Source: Bog-793 sp963761425 (GTDB lineage: Bacteria; Actinomycetota; Acidimicrobiia; Acidimicrobiales; Bog-793). Taken from it: DNA of 64,000 bases. The stretch covers positions 800,956-864,955 of the forward strand of contig CAVXGQ010000005.1 in the NCBI GenBank assembly GCA_963761425.1. Reading direction: 5' to 3'. Position 1 is the stretch's first letter, and each line of letters opens with the position of its first letter. A program made the translations under genes and the position numbers. A model generated the notes under the pieces. The model saw only the letters and a program-made list of their open reading frames with translations. It ran no database searches and was not told the origin of the DNA. Of the stretch, positions 1 through 7,272 are shown piece after piece.

Positions 1-2
1 TC

Positions 3-1044
3 GGCAAGGAGGTGATCGGCGTCCGCAAGCAGCTCCGCGACCTCATGGGTGCGGTGGCGGGCAAGGCCATCCATCCCGTCTTCGGGCTCCCCGGCGGCGT
101 CTCGCGGGCCCTGACCCAGGAGCTCCAGGAGGAGGCCGCTGCGGCGGCGGCCCGCGCCGTCGACTTCGGCCTGTTCGCCCTGGGCGCCTTCCGTAAGACC
201 GTGCTCGCCAACCCCGAGTACGTCGAGCTCGTCACCTCCGAGGCTTACACCCACCGCACCTACTCGATGGGCCTCGTCGATGCAGAGAACAAGGTGACCT
301 TCTACGACGGCAGGATCAGGGTCGTCGACCCGGGAGGCCAGGAGTTCCTCGCCTTCGCCGCGAGGGACTACCTCGACCACGTCGCCGAGCACGTCGAGCC
401 CTGGACGTACATGAAGTTCTGCTTCTTGAAGGACGTCGGCTGGAAGGGTCTCACCGACGGGATCGAAAGCGGCGTCTACAGCGTCGCGCCGCTGGCTCGG
501 CTGAACGCCGCAGACGGGATGGCAACCCCCCGAGCACAGGAAGCCTATGAGGAGCTCGTCACGACCCTGGGCGGGAAGCCCGTCCACCACACGCTCGCCA
601 ACCACTGGGCCCGGATCGTCGAGATGGTCTACGCGGCGGAGCGGATGGCGGAGCTCGCCGCCGACCCGGAGATTCTCGACCCGGAGGTGCGTAGGCTGCC
701 GACCACCGTGCCCCAGGAGGGCATCGGCGTCGTGGAGGCGCCGCGGGGGACCCTTTTCCATCACTACCGAACCGATGAGCGCGGGCTCGTCACGACCGCG
801 AACCTGATTGTCGCCACGCAGAACAACGCCGCCCGGATCGCGCTGTCGGTCGACAAGGCGGCACGAGCGCTCATCCGGCAGGGCGAGGTCAACGACGGAT
901 TGCTCAACCGGGTCGAGATGGCCTTTCGCGCGCTACGACCCGTGCCTGGGCTGCGCCACGCACAGCCTGCCGGGCCACATGCCGCTGGTCGTCGAGGTCC
1001 GGGATGCGGACGGCGAGGTCGTCCTCGAGATCCGGCGAGACTGA
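3..1044 (+). pseudogene. [NiFe]-hydrogenase large subunit, 5'-truncated by the window and frameshifted
   Basis: Catalytic large subunit of a cytoplasmic [NiFe] hydrogenase; it resembles the group 3b/3d (HyhL/HoxH-like) type because of the APRGTLFHHY and NLIVATQNN blocks. The N-terminal RxCxxC ligand motif lies left of the window. The first frame runs to about 930 (MAFRA). The C-terminal nickel-ligand motif DPCLGCATH (937-963) and the short tail to the TGA at 1042 are in the next frame. Removing one base from the GCG repeat at 927-933 restores MAFRAYDPCLGCATH. The conserved tail after the histidine is what the maturation protease normally removes. The protease, hypA and hypC follow directly, as in a hydrogenase operon. 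The gene may be truly broken or carry a sequencing indel. Confidence 0.85.
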
Positions 1045-1046
1045 CC

Positions 1047-1554
1047 GTGCGCGTGCCTCGTCCTCGGCCTGGGTAACGAGTACGCCGGAGACGACGCCGT
1101 GGGTGTGCTCGCGGTGCGGGCGCTGCGGGGGGAGTTCACCGGCGCGGCCGACGTCGTGGAGAGCGCGGCCTCCGGCCTGGCACTGCTCGAGGTCTTCACC
1201 GGATATGACCGTGCGGTGGTCGTCGACTCCATCCGCACCGGCCGCAACCCGGCGGGCACGATCGCTGAGCTCGGGCTTGCCGATGTGGGTCGTGCCTCCG
1301 CTCCCAGCCTGCACCAGGCTGGCATTCCCGAGCTGGCCGCCGTCGGCGAGCGGCTCGGCCTCGGCTTTCCCGCCGAGACGCGGGTTCTCGCCGTCGAGGT
1401 CGCCGCTCTACCCACCTTCGGTGAACCGCTGAGCGCGCCCGTCGCAGCGGCGGTCGGCGAGCTCGTGCGCCGTATCCGGGCGCAAGTCGAGCGTTGGGTG
1501 TCAGAGGACCGAGCGAGTGGGCCGGAAGGAGAAGCGTGCACGACTACCACATAG
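1047..1554 (+). pseudogene. Hydrogenase maturation protease (HyaD/HycI family), apparent 5' frameshift
   Basis: Endopeptidase that trims the C-terminal tail of the hydrogenase large subunit after nickel insertion. The body is clear: LGLGNEYAGDDAVG matches the family nickel-binding GN-x-DD-x-G motif, and a PSLHQ segment sits in the middle. No good start exists in the body's frame; the first in-frame GTG (1099) would delete the GN motif. A GTG at 1047 reads MRV in another frame, and removing one C near 1056 joins it to LVLGLGNEY, giving about 169 residues, normal for the family. It begins just after the large-subunit stop and overlaps hypA by 19 bases. Confidence 0.78.
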
Positions 1555-1949
1555 TCAGCGATCTTGTCGCACGCCTGACGCGCGACCCAAGCCTGGCCGA
1601 GCGCGTCGCCGAGGTGCGCGTGCGGGCGAGCCCGGTGTTCTCACCGGAGGCACTGCTCCAGGCTTACGAGATGCTGACAGAGGAGACACCGCTCGCAGGA
1701 TCGCACCTCGTCGTCGAGGAGCTGGCCGATCGTCGCGAGTGCGCGACGTGCAGAGAGATCTGGACGGTGTCGGGCAACGACGTGGCCGGCCATCTGATCA
1801 TCTGCCCGTCGTGCGGCACCCCGTCGCCCCTCGAGGGTGGATCCGGGATCGAGCTGCTCGAGATCACCAACAAGGAACAGTGGAACCCCCAGCCGCCGCA
1901 GCCTGTCCCGGTGGGGTTCTCGCTCGGGAGGCCTGAAAGATGTGTGTGA
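1536..1949 (+). CDS. hypA: Hydrogenase nickel-insertion metallochaperone HypA
   Basis: HypA delivers nickel to the hydrogenase large subunit together with HypB. I chose the GTG at 1536 because it gives MHDYHIVSDL, matching the MHE-type HypA N-terminus whose His2 binds nickel, and has a GGAAGGA ribosome site just upstream. The zinc domain is visible as CATC and, 24 residues later, CPSC. At 137 residues it is longer than typical HypA (about 115); the extra part is a Pro-rich C-terminal tail. The stop overlaps the hypC start, which suggests translational coupling. Confidence 0.85.
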   Translation: MHDYHIVSDLVARLTRDPSLAERVAEVRVRASPVFSPEALLQAYEMLTEETPLAGSHLVVEELADRRECATCREIWTVSGNDVAGHLIICPSCGTPSPLEGGSGIELLEITNKEQWNPQPPQPVPVGFSLGRPERCV

Positions 1950-2266
1950 GCCTGCCCGGGAGGGTCGTGAGTGTGCAGGACGCGACGGCCGTCGTAGAGA
2001 TCGCCGGGGCGTCCCGATGGTGCAACGCGCTCCTCGAGCCGGAGTTGCGACCAGGCGACTGGGTGCTCGTGCACGCCGGGCTGGTCCTTTGCGTTCTCCC
2101 AGAGGAGGAGGCACGCCAGATGGAAGAGGATTTCGCCGAGTTGGACCGGTTCACCGGAGCGATGGAGACGACCGACGGTGGGATTTTTGATTCGACATCG
2201 CGCCCTGCTACCTCCACGGCGGATCCGTTCGCGTCTCGACGCGCTCGCGCTAGCGACAGTCGATGA
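1940..2266 (+). CDS. hypC: Hydrogenase assembly chaperone HypC/HupF
   Basis: Small chaperone that carries the Fe(CN)2CO precursor with HypD and binds the large subunit. The protein begins MCVSLPGRVV, with the essential Cys2 exposed after Met removal, followed by the typical beta-barrel and the GDWVLVHAGLVLCVLPEEEA segment. The family normally ends near residue 75-80 at LDRF; here about 30 polar residues follow, possibly read-through into unrelated sequence. The start overlaps the hypA stop by 10 bases. No hypB, D, E or F follows, so the rest of the maturation set must lie upstream or elsewhere. Confidence 0.85.
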   Translation: MCVSLPGRVVSVQDATAVVEIAGASRWCNALLEPELRPGDWVLVHAGLVLCVLPEEEARQMEEDFAELDRFTGAMETTDGGIFDSTSRPATSTADPFASRRARASDSR

Positions 2267-2465
2267 CGCACAAGCTGTCGACGCGGGTCGACCAGTGCGG
2301 CTCCTCGGAGGTCGTCGTCGTGGCGGGCGGCGTCAGCCTCGAACCGCTGCGCGGCAGGGCTATTACCGGGCGCCCGAGCCGGAGGAGATCCGGCCGCTCA
2401 ACGATTCGCTCCAGGCCGCCTCCGCCCACAACCCGAGGCCGATAGGAGGAGCCATCAACGAATTA

Positions 2466-3398
2466 GTGCGCGAACGATCCCGGATGTCCGGCCTGCTCGT
2501 CGCCGGTGCGACCGCCGCCGTGAGCGGAGTGTCTGTCTTCGTCAACAGCTACGGGGTCCACGCCGTCCCATCACCAGCGGTATACACGACGGCGAAGAAC
2601 CTCGTCGCCGCCATCGTCCTCGTCGGCGCTGCGCTCGCCGTGCGCCTGTCTGCGCGCGGTCCACGCGCCATTGCGGACATCAAGCCGACCACTCCCCCGC
2701 GAACACGCCTCGCCGAACTCGTCGGACTCGGGTACGTCGGGACCGTCGGTGGAGGATTCGCGTTCATCTTGTTCTTCGATGGACTCGCGTGGACGAGCGC
2801 AGTCCCGGCGGCGTTCCTCCACGACACGCTCGTCGTCTGGGTCGCGCTCGTTGCCTGGCCGCTACTCGGTGAGCGGCTCGGCCGTTGGAACGTTGCCGCG
2901 ATCGTCCTCCTCGTTGTCGGGGTCGTCGCCTCAACTGGAGGGATCGGCGGGCTCCGCGCGAACAGTGCCAACGCCCTCGTCCTCGGCGCGACGCTCTGCT
3001 GGGCGATCGAGACTGTGGTCGCGCGACGCCTGCTCGCGCGCGTCACGCCGACGACGCTCGGCCTCGTCCGTATGGGCGGTGGCGCCATCGTGCTCCTCGC
3101 GTACCTCGCGATCAGCGGAGCGCTCCACTCGCTGATAGCGCTCGACGCCTCAGCGTTGCGCTGGACGCTCGTGACCGGCGTCCTCCTTGGCGTGTACGTC
3201 GCAACGTGGATGACAGCGCTCGCTCGCGCGCGTGCCATCGATGTCACATCAGTGCTCGTCTCGAGCGCCGTGATCACAACGATCCTCCAGGCCCTCGTCC
3301 AGCACAAGGGCCTCGGCCCCGAGGCAGTTGGCATCACGCTGATGCTGATCGGCACCGCTGCTGCCACCGTCGGGTGGGCGAGGGTGGCACGGACGTGA
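2466..3398 (+). CDS. DMT/EamA-family membrane transporter
   Basis: Integral membrane protein of about 310 residues with ten predicted hydrophobic segments, in the two-repeat EamA layout of the drug/metabolite transporter superfamily. GGGFAFILFFDGLAWTSAVP and GVLLGVYVATWMTALARARA look like the equivalent helices of the two repeats. The GTG at 2466 follows an AGGAGGA site (2444-2450); an ATG at 2484 is an alternative. The frame stays open further upstream to 2178, but that part is Arg-rich and looks non-coding. The substrate cannot be predicted. There is no functional link to the hydrogenase genes to its left. Confidence 0.75.
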   Translation: MRERSRMSGLLVAGATAAVSGVSVFVNSYGVHAVPSPAVYTTAKNLVAAIVLVGAALAVRLSARGPRAIADIKPTTPPRTRLAELVGLGYVGTVGGGFAFILFFDGLAWTSAVPAAFLHDTLVVWVALVAWPLLGERLGRWNVAAIVLLVVGVVASTGGIGGLRANSANALVLGATLCWAIETVVARRLLARVTPTTLGLVRMGGGAIVLLAYLAISGALHSLIALDASALRWTLVTGVLLGVYVATWMTALARARAIDVTSVLVSSAVITTILQALVQHKGLGPEAVGITLMLIGTAAATVGWARVART

Positions 3399-3653
3399 CC
3401 CTCAGGCCACTCCAATTCGCCCGCTAGGCCTACCTGCCGAACTCCCTCGGATACTGCAGGTGAGCAAACCACTCTCGCGCACCCTGGGTAGTTGGACACC
3501 GATTGGGGGCCAAGATGGCGCTTATGACAGTGTCCAACGATCCCGGGTGCGCGTCAGGACCGACGTCGCGACACATTTCGGGCGTATCCGTGGGATGACG
3601 CCGACTCGACATAGGAGATGCGTGGAGGACGGTCAGCTCTCCGTCTCCTTCAA
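3399..3653. other. Intergenic region between convergent genes, with a short inverted repeat
   Basis: No coding region can be supported here. It contains an inverted repeat, GTTGGACAC (3491-3499) and GTGTCCAAC (3530-3538), with a 30-base interior. It lies between the transporter and the convergent osmC-like gene, so it could be a weak transcription stop or a remnant of an insertion-sequence end. Confidence 0.3.
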
Positions 3654-4052
3654 TCACGCTGCCAGTTGAATCGTCACCTCTGGCGGCTGTTCAAGACTGT
3701 TGTGGACGGTGCAGTGTGACGCCACCGCCAAGAGAGCTGCTCGACGGTCGTTGGGGACACCGTCGGGAATCTGGATGGACAGTCGAATCTCGCCCACCCG
3801 GGCGGGATGCTCGCCCATGGTGAACTGGGCCGTCACCGACAGGCCGTCGGTTGGAAGATCGTGGCGGGAGAGGAATCGCCGACCGTAGAAGGCCACGCAG
3901 GAGGCGAGGCTGGCCACGAACATTTCGGTGGGCGTGGGGGCGGCGTCCGAGCCGCCGTCCTCTGTCGGCTGGTCGACGTGCAGCACGTGCTGGCGAACGG
4001 CGATCTCGAAGAGATCGCCTCCCTTGTGATCAACTCGAACGGTTTTCTCCAT
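3654..4052 (-). CDS. OsmC-family peroxide/thiol-stress protein
   Basis: OsmC/Ohr-fold protein of 132 residues, a family of small homodimeric peroxiredoxin-like enzymes or carrier proteins acting through cysteines. ASLASCVAFYGRRFL carries the first conserved cysteine, and ASHCTVHNSLEQPPEV carries the C-terminal CTVHNTL-like block with the second. The ATG at 4052 (MEKTVRVDHKGGD) fits the family N-terminus; the longer open frame upstream is not coding-like. It is divergent from the CsoR-type repressor gene and belongs to a redox/thiol cluster. Its substrate is unknown. Confidence 0.85.
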   Translation of the reverse strand: MEKTVRVDHKGGDLFEIAVRQHVLHVDQPTEDGGSDAAPTPTEMFVASLASCVAFYGRRFLSRHDLPTDGLSVTAQFTMGEHPARVGEIRLSIQIPDGVPNDRRAALLAVASHCTVHNSLEQPPEVTIQLAA

Positions 4053-4268
4053 AACTGGCTCTGACGTCAACGTGATGACTAGCCTCGAGCGGCCATGCCT
4101 CCGCGACCAAAGAGGCGTTCCCAGCCCGTCAGGCGGGACGTGGGCGACGGGTTCTGATCGCAATGGCATCGGTCGGAAGGCGGCACATGCCCCAGCACCT
4201 GTTCGACGTGGGCACCACAGCCTTTCCAGGTCGGGCGGCCACATCTCCGACAGTTCACTGCTCTGCAC

Positions 4269-4284
4269 ATACCCCATAGGGTAT
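4269..4284. promoter_or_regulatory. CsoR/CstR-type operator upstream of the repressor gene
   Basis: The palindrome ATACCCCATAGGGTAT has 6-base arms (ATACCC/GGGTAT) around a 4-base centre. It sits directly before a TAGAAT -10-like element (4290-4295), about 40 bases upstream of the csoR-like start, as expected for autorepression. A near-identical site lies before the thioredoxin gene at 6844-6859. A/T-flanked C/G-rich palindromes of this kind are typical of CsoR-family repressors; the regulator assignment is inference. Confidence 0.7.
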
Positions 4285-4323
4285 CGGGTTAGAATAGAGA
4301 CGGTGTCGTCGCGAGTCGATGCG

Positions 4324-4626
4324 ATGAGCACGCCAAAACACGAGGAGCTAGCTGCGATGGAGATGCCGGAGGATGTCGTCGAGGATGTGCGTTGCCGGCT
4401 GCACCGAGTCGCTGGGCAAGTCGAGGCGATCGAGCGGATGCTGGACGAGGGCCGCGAGTGTCGCGACGTGGTCACTCAGATCTCGGCGGCAACGAAGGCT
4501 CTGGGGCAGGTCGGCTTCAAGATCGTGGCCGCTGGACTGACGTACTGCGTGCAGCATCCGGACGATGCAGCCGCTGAGGGTTATCCCTTGGAGGCTGTCC
4601 AGCGCATGTTCATGAAGCTTGCGTAG
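4324..4626 (+). CDS. CsoR/CstR/FrmR-family (DUF156) transcriptional repressor
   Basis: All-helical DNA-binding sensor of about 100 residues. It shows the family pattern CRLHRVAGQVEAIERMLDEG, then the conserved cysteine in ECRDVVTQISAATKAL and the second one in LTYCVQHP. In this family the cysteine pair senses Cu(I) or persulfide/sulfane sulfur. The ATG at 4324 gives MSTPKHEE; a GTG at 4303 is possible. The gene is preceded by its probable operator. Because the neighbours are OsmC, thioredoxin and DUF302 proteins with no copper pump, a CstR-like sulfur sensor is more likely than a copper sensor, but this is inferred from context. It overlaps the convergent methyltransferase by 17 bases. Confidence 0.85.
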   Translation: MSTPKHEELAAMEMPEDVVEDVRCRLHRVAGQVEAIERMLDEGRECRDVVTQISAATKALGQVGFKIVAAGLTYCVQHPDDAAAEGYPLEAVQRMFMKLA

Positions 4627-5269
4627 CGGTCGATGAGGGACTCTCTCGGTCCGTTGCTCGCCGGCGAGCCCAGAGCACAACATCGGTGCTCGACTCGCTG
4701 ACGTCGCTCTTGCCGCGGCGCTGCACCAGCCTGATGATGTTCAATCCCGGGATCACTCGCAGGTCATCCTCCGTGTAGAGACGCGCCGGGTCTAGCGGTC
4801 CGGTCACACCGAACGGCGAAATGTGATGGCCGACGACGAACAGGTGTCCGCCCGTGCTCAGCGAGTGGGCGGCGGCGGCCAGCAGCTCAGCGCGCCCGGA
4901 AGGATCGGGGTGGATATAGGCGAGAACGACCAGGTCGAAGGTCGTCCCCGCGACCCGGGCCTTCGCGAGATACGAGATGAGATCGTCGGCAACAGTAATG
5001 ATCGAGAGTCCCTCGACTGCGGCAGCATCGGACAGCCGATCCAGTGCCACCCGTGAGGCGTCGACCGCCACAACGTTCCATCCCCGTCGAGCCAGCCACA
5101 GACTGTTGCGCCCTTCGCCCGCACCAAGGTCAACCGCCCTGGCGGGAGGAACGGGCGAGGCCAGCTCGACCAGGCTCTCGTCGGGTTCGGTACGGAACAC
5201 CTGGGGGGCCGAGGCGTAGCGCCGATCCCATTCCTCGGCGAGGGAGGAATGAGGATCGTCACGCGACAC
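4610..5269 (-). CDS. Class I SAM-dependent methyltransferase (TehB-like)
   Basis: Soluble methyltransferase of about 219 residues with a Rossmann-fold SAM site: motif I is AVDLGAGEGRNSLWLARRG, followed by VVAVDAS (acidic loop) and the later DLVVLAYIHPDP block. The N-terminal WDRRYASAPQVFRTEPDE segment resembles TehB/thiopurine-type enzymes that methylate small nucleophiles including chalcogens. The GTG at 5269 overlaps the PIG-L stop (5259) by 11 bases; a GTG at 5305 is an alternative. Co-transcription with the PIG-L deacetylase gene is likely. The substrate is unknown; sulfide or a thiol would fit the neighbourhood. Confidence 0.8.
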   Translation of the reverse strand: MSRDDPHSSLAEEWDRRYASAPQVFRTEPDESLVELASPVPPARAVDLGAGEGRNSLWLARRGWNVVAVDASRVALDRLSDAAAVEGLSIITVADDLISYLAKARVAGTTFDLVVLAYIHPDPSGRAELLAAAAHSLSTGGHLFVVGHHISPFGVTGPLDPARLYTEDDLRVIPGLNIIRLVQRRGKSDVSESSTDVVLWARRRATDRESPSSTATQAS

Positions 5270-5984
5270 GGGGAGAAAGTCTGACGTCCACAGGGGGCTG
5301 CTCACGTGAGGCCGGCGACCGCAACCAGCGAAGCGCTTCCTCGTCACCGAGGAGCTCGAGGCGTCGCCACAGCACAGGATTGTCGCTCGACTGGCTGGTG
5401 TGGCAGGCGATCGCCCGACGTTGGCGGGTGCGGTCCACGCTCACCACGACGTCGATCTCATGGTCATCCCTGCCGACGAAAGTAGCTCCGAACTCGGCGT
5501 TGAGAACGTCAACGACGTCACGGGGCAGAATCCAGGCGAGGACGGGGAGAGCGGGTGCACCTACGAGGGCGGCTTCGGTGGCGCGGTGGTGGTCGGGGTG
5601 TCCGGTGACCCCTCCTTCATCAAAGACGAGGAGAAGGTCGGCACGGACCTCGTCGACCATGGCGGCGACGTCATCCGCCAGATCCTCCAAGGACTCCTCT
5701 GCGAGTGATCCGTCCGGACGGTTTAGCAGCTTGATCCGCCCGATACCGAGCGCAGCGGCCGCGCCAGCAAGCTCGGCGCTGCGACTCTCGGACAGCGCTC
5801 GCTCGGAACGGCCCAGGGAGGATGCCTCGCCATGGGTGAAGCAGAGCATCGACGCGTCGGCTCCGCAGGCAACGAAGTGGTGCAGCAGGGCGCCGAGGCC
5901 GAAGCTCTCATCGTCGGGGTGGGCACAGACAGCGAGCACCGAGGAGGCAGCCGGTAGAGACGTTCCTGGGCTCCAGCCACCCAT
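5259..5984 (-). CDS. PIG-L/LmbE-family zinc deacetylase
   Basis: Zn-dependent N-deacetylase of 241 residues. The AHPDDE motif near residues 21-26 supplies the metal ligands, and GHPDHHRATEAAL near residue 125 supplies the second histidine block. The family includes MshB and Mca (mycothiol biosynthesis and conjugate hydrolysis) and BshB (bacillithiol). A role in low-molecular-weight thiol chemistry therefore fits the thioredoxin/OsmC/CsoR neighbours but is not proven. It ends 11 bases inside the methyltransferase gene and starts just after the DUF302 gene on the same strand, so the four genes from thioredoxin to methyltransferase may form one operon. Confidence 0.85.
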   Translation of the reverse strand: MGGWSPGTSLPAASSVLAVCAHPDDESFGLGALLHHFVACGADASMLCFTHGEASSLGRSERALSESRSAELAGAAAALGIGRIKLLNRPDGSLAEESLEDLADDVAAMVDEVRADLLLVFDEGGVTGHPDHHRATEAALVGAPALPVLAWILPRDVVDVLNAEFGATFVGRDDHEIDVVVSVDRTRQRRAIACHTSQSSDNPVLWRRLELLGDEEALRWLRSPASREQPPVDVRLSPRVA

Positions 5985-5986
5985 CG

Positions 5987-6385
5987 TCAGCGACCCAACT
6001 GGTCGAGGGCTCGGCGAAGGGCCACGGCCGCCTCTTCGCCGATGTCTCGCACCTCGTTTTTCATCGCCGGGTCGCCGAGAATGAGCATGGCGCGGGGATC
6101 GGCGATGGAGACACGGGTATGGCCGTTCGCGATCTCTTCCAGGACGACGTTGCAGGGCAGGAAAAGCGCCAATGACGGGTCAAGGGTGAGGGCTCGATGG
6201 GCAATGGCAGGATTGCGCGCACCAAGGATCTTGAGGGAAGGACGCCGCACGCCGAGCTTGGTCTGCAGGGTGGCGGCGACGTCAATCTCGGTTAGGACCC
6301 CGAATCCCTCCTCCACCAACGCCCGCCGGATGGCCGACTCGGCGTCTTCGACCGGCTCGTCCACCGTCGTCTCGAAGGCCTCCAT
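5987..6385 (-). CDS. DUF302 family protein
   Basis: Soluble protein of 132 residues matching the DUF302 family: an alpha/beta domain with EGFGVLTEIDVAATLQTKLG near the start, then ILGARNPAIAHRAL and LFLPCNVVLEEIANGHTRV. DUF302 genes recur beside sulfur-oxidation, thioredoxin and CsoR-type genes, but no biochemical role is established. One cysteine (in LPCNVV) is conserved-looking. It sits 42 bases downstream of the thioredoxin gene, probably on the same transcript. Confidence 0.8.
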   Translation of the reverse strand: MEAFETTVDEPVEDAESAIRRALVEEGFGVLTEIDVAATLQTKLGVRRPSLKILGARNPAIAHRALTLDPSLALFLPCNVVLEEIANGHTRVSIADPRAMLILGDPAMKNEVRDIGEEAAVALRRALDQLGR

Positions 6386-6427
6386 CTCAACCCTCCATTT
6401 GGCCTTGCTGCGGCACTCGCGCCCCGA

Positions 6428-6799
6428 TCACGAGGCTGCCCGCTCGTGCTCGGCGACCTGGCGACGGACCTCGTCCATCTCGAGGGCTTTCACCTTGCCG
6501 ATGAGGTCCTCCAGCGCTGCGGGAGGAAGCGCCCCGGGCTGGGCGTAGAGCAGGATGTTCTCTCGGAAGGCCATGAGCGTCGGAATCGACATGATCCCGT
6601 ACCGGGCCGCCAGTTCCTGTTCGGCCTCGGTGTCCACTTTGGCGAACACGACGTCGTCATGGGTCTCGGAGGCGGCCTCGAAGACGGGGGCGAACATCCG
6701 GCATGGGCCGCACCAGCTAGCCCAGAAGTCGACGAGCACCACCTCGTTCGACGTAACTGTCTCCTCAAAGTTGCTGTTGTCGAGCGCCACGGTCGTCAT
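6428..6799 (-). CDS. Thioredoxin
   Basis: Thioredoxin of 123 residues with the redox centre FWASWCGPCR, the cis-proline segment MSIPTLMAFR and the KVDTEAEQ strand. The ATG at 6799 has a strong AAGGAGG ribosome site (plus-strand CCTCCTT, 6807-6813). A CsoR-type palindrome lies 45 bases upstream, so it should belong to the repressor's regulon. About 15 extra C-terminal residues beyond classic TrxA are charged helix. It likely supplies reducing power for thiol or persulfide reduction in the local operon. Confidence 0.92.
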   Translation of the reverse strand: MTTVALDNSNFEETVTSNEVVLVDFWASWCGPCRMFAPVFEAASETHDDVVFAKVDTEAEQELAARYGIMSIPTLMAFRENILLYAQPGALPPAALEDLIGKVKALEMDEVRRQVAEHERAAS

Positions 6800-6843
6800 G
6801 GCCGTCCTCCTTCTGCTGGACCTGTCATCGTTGTTCAACCAGT

Positions 6844-6859
6844 ATACCCCCCGGGGTAT
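6844..6859. promoter_or_regulatory. Second CsoR/CstR-type operator, upstream of thioredoxin operon
   Basis: ATACCCCCCGGGGTAT is an almost perfect palindrome with the same ATACCC/GGGTAT outer arms and spacing as the site at 4269-4284. It lies 45 bases upstream of the thioredoxin ATG, where a promoter is expected. The matched pair defines a candidate two-operon regulon. Confidence 0.72.
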
Positions 6860-7272
6860 CTCTGCATCGTCAACAGCGGAGACCCGCTGCGGCGGCTGTC
6901 CCCAGTCTCGACGTCGGGTTGACAACCTGGTGACCGAGTGCCCTGACCTTCGATCAGCATTCACAACAGGGTCGTTTAGCGCCTGCCCCCGCAGGCCGAC
7001 GGTGGAGGACCTTCCTCTATCTCTCGCACAGCCCCGCTCTCGGAAGCACTTCCTACATGTGCACCTCCTCAAGCGTTCGTGACGCACCTACATGATCTGC
7101 TACATAATTGGCAAGTGGCGTTAATACGTCGAAACCTTGTCTAGGCCCTTCACACCGCGGCCGACAATCGGCGTCCGGAATGACCTGTGCTTCGACGCGC
7201 GCCGCTCCTACCGAGAAGCTTCCGTCAAGAATCGGAGGGCGCGAACCGCGTCGTTCGCGCGCATCTGATCAC
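6860..7272. other. Intergenic region, no gene recognised
   Basis: No supported coding region. It holds the upstream regions of the divergent thioredoxin and SDR genes. The open frames that cross it lack any recognisable protein pattern. Confidence 0.4.
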
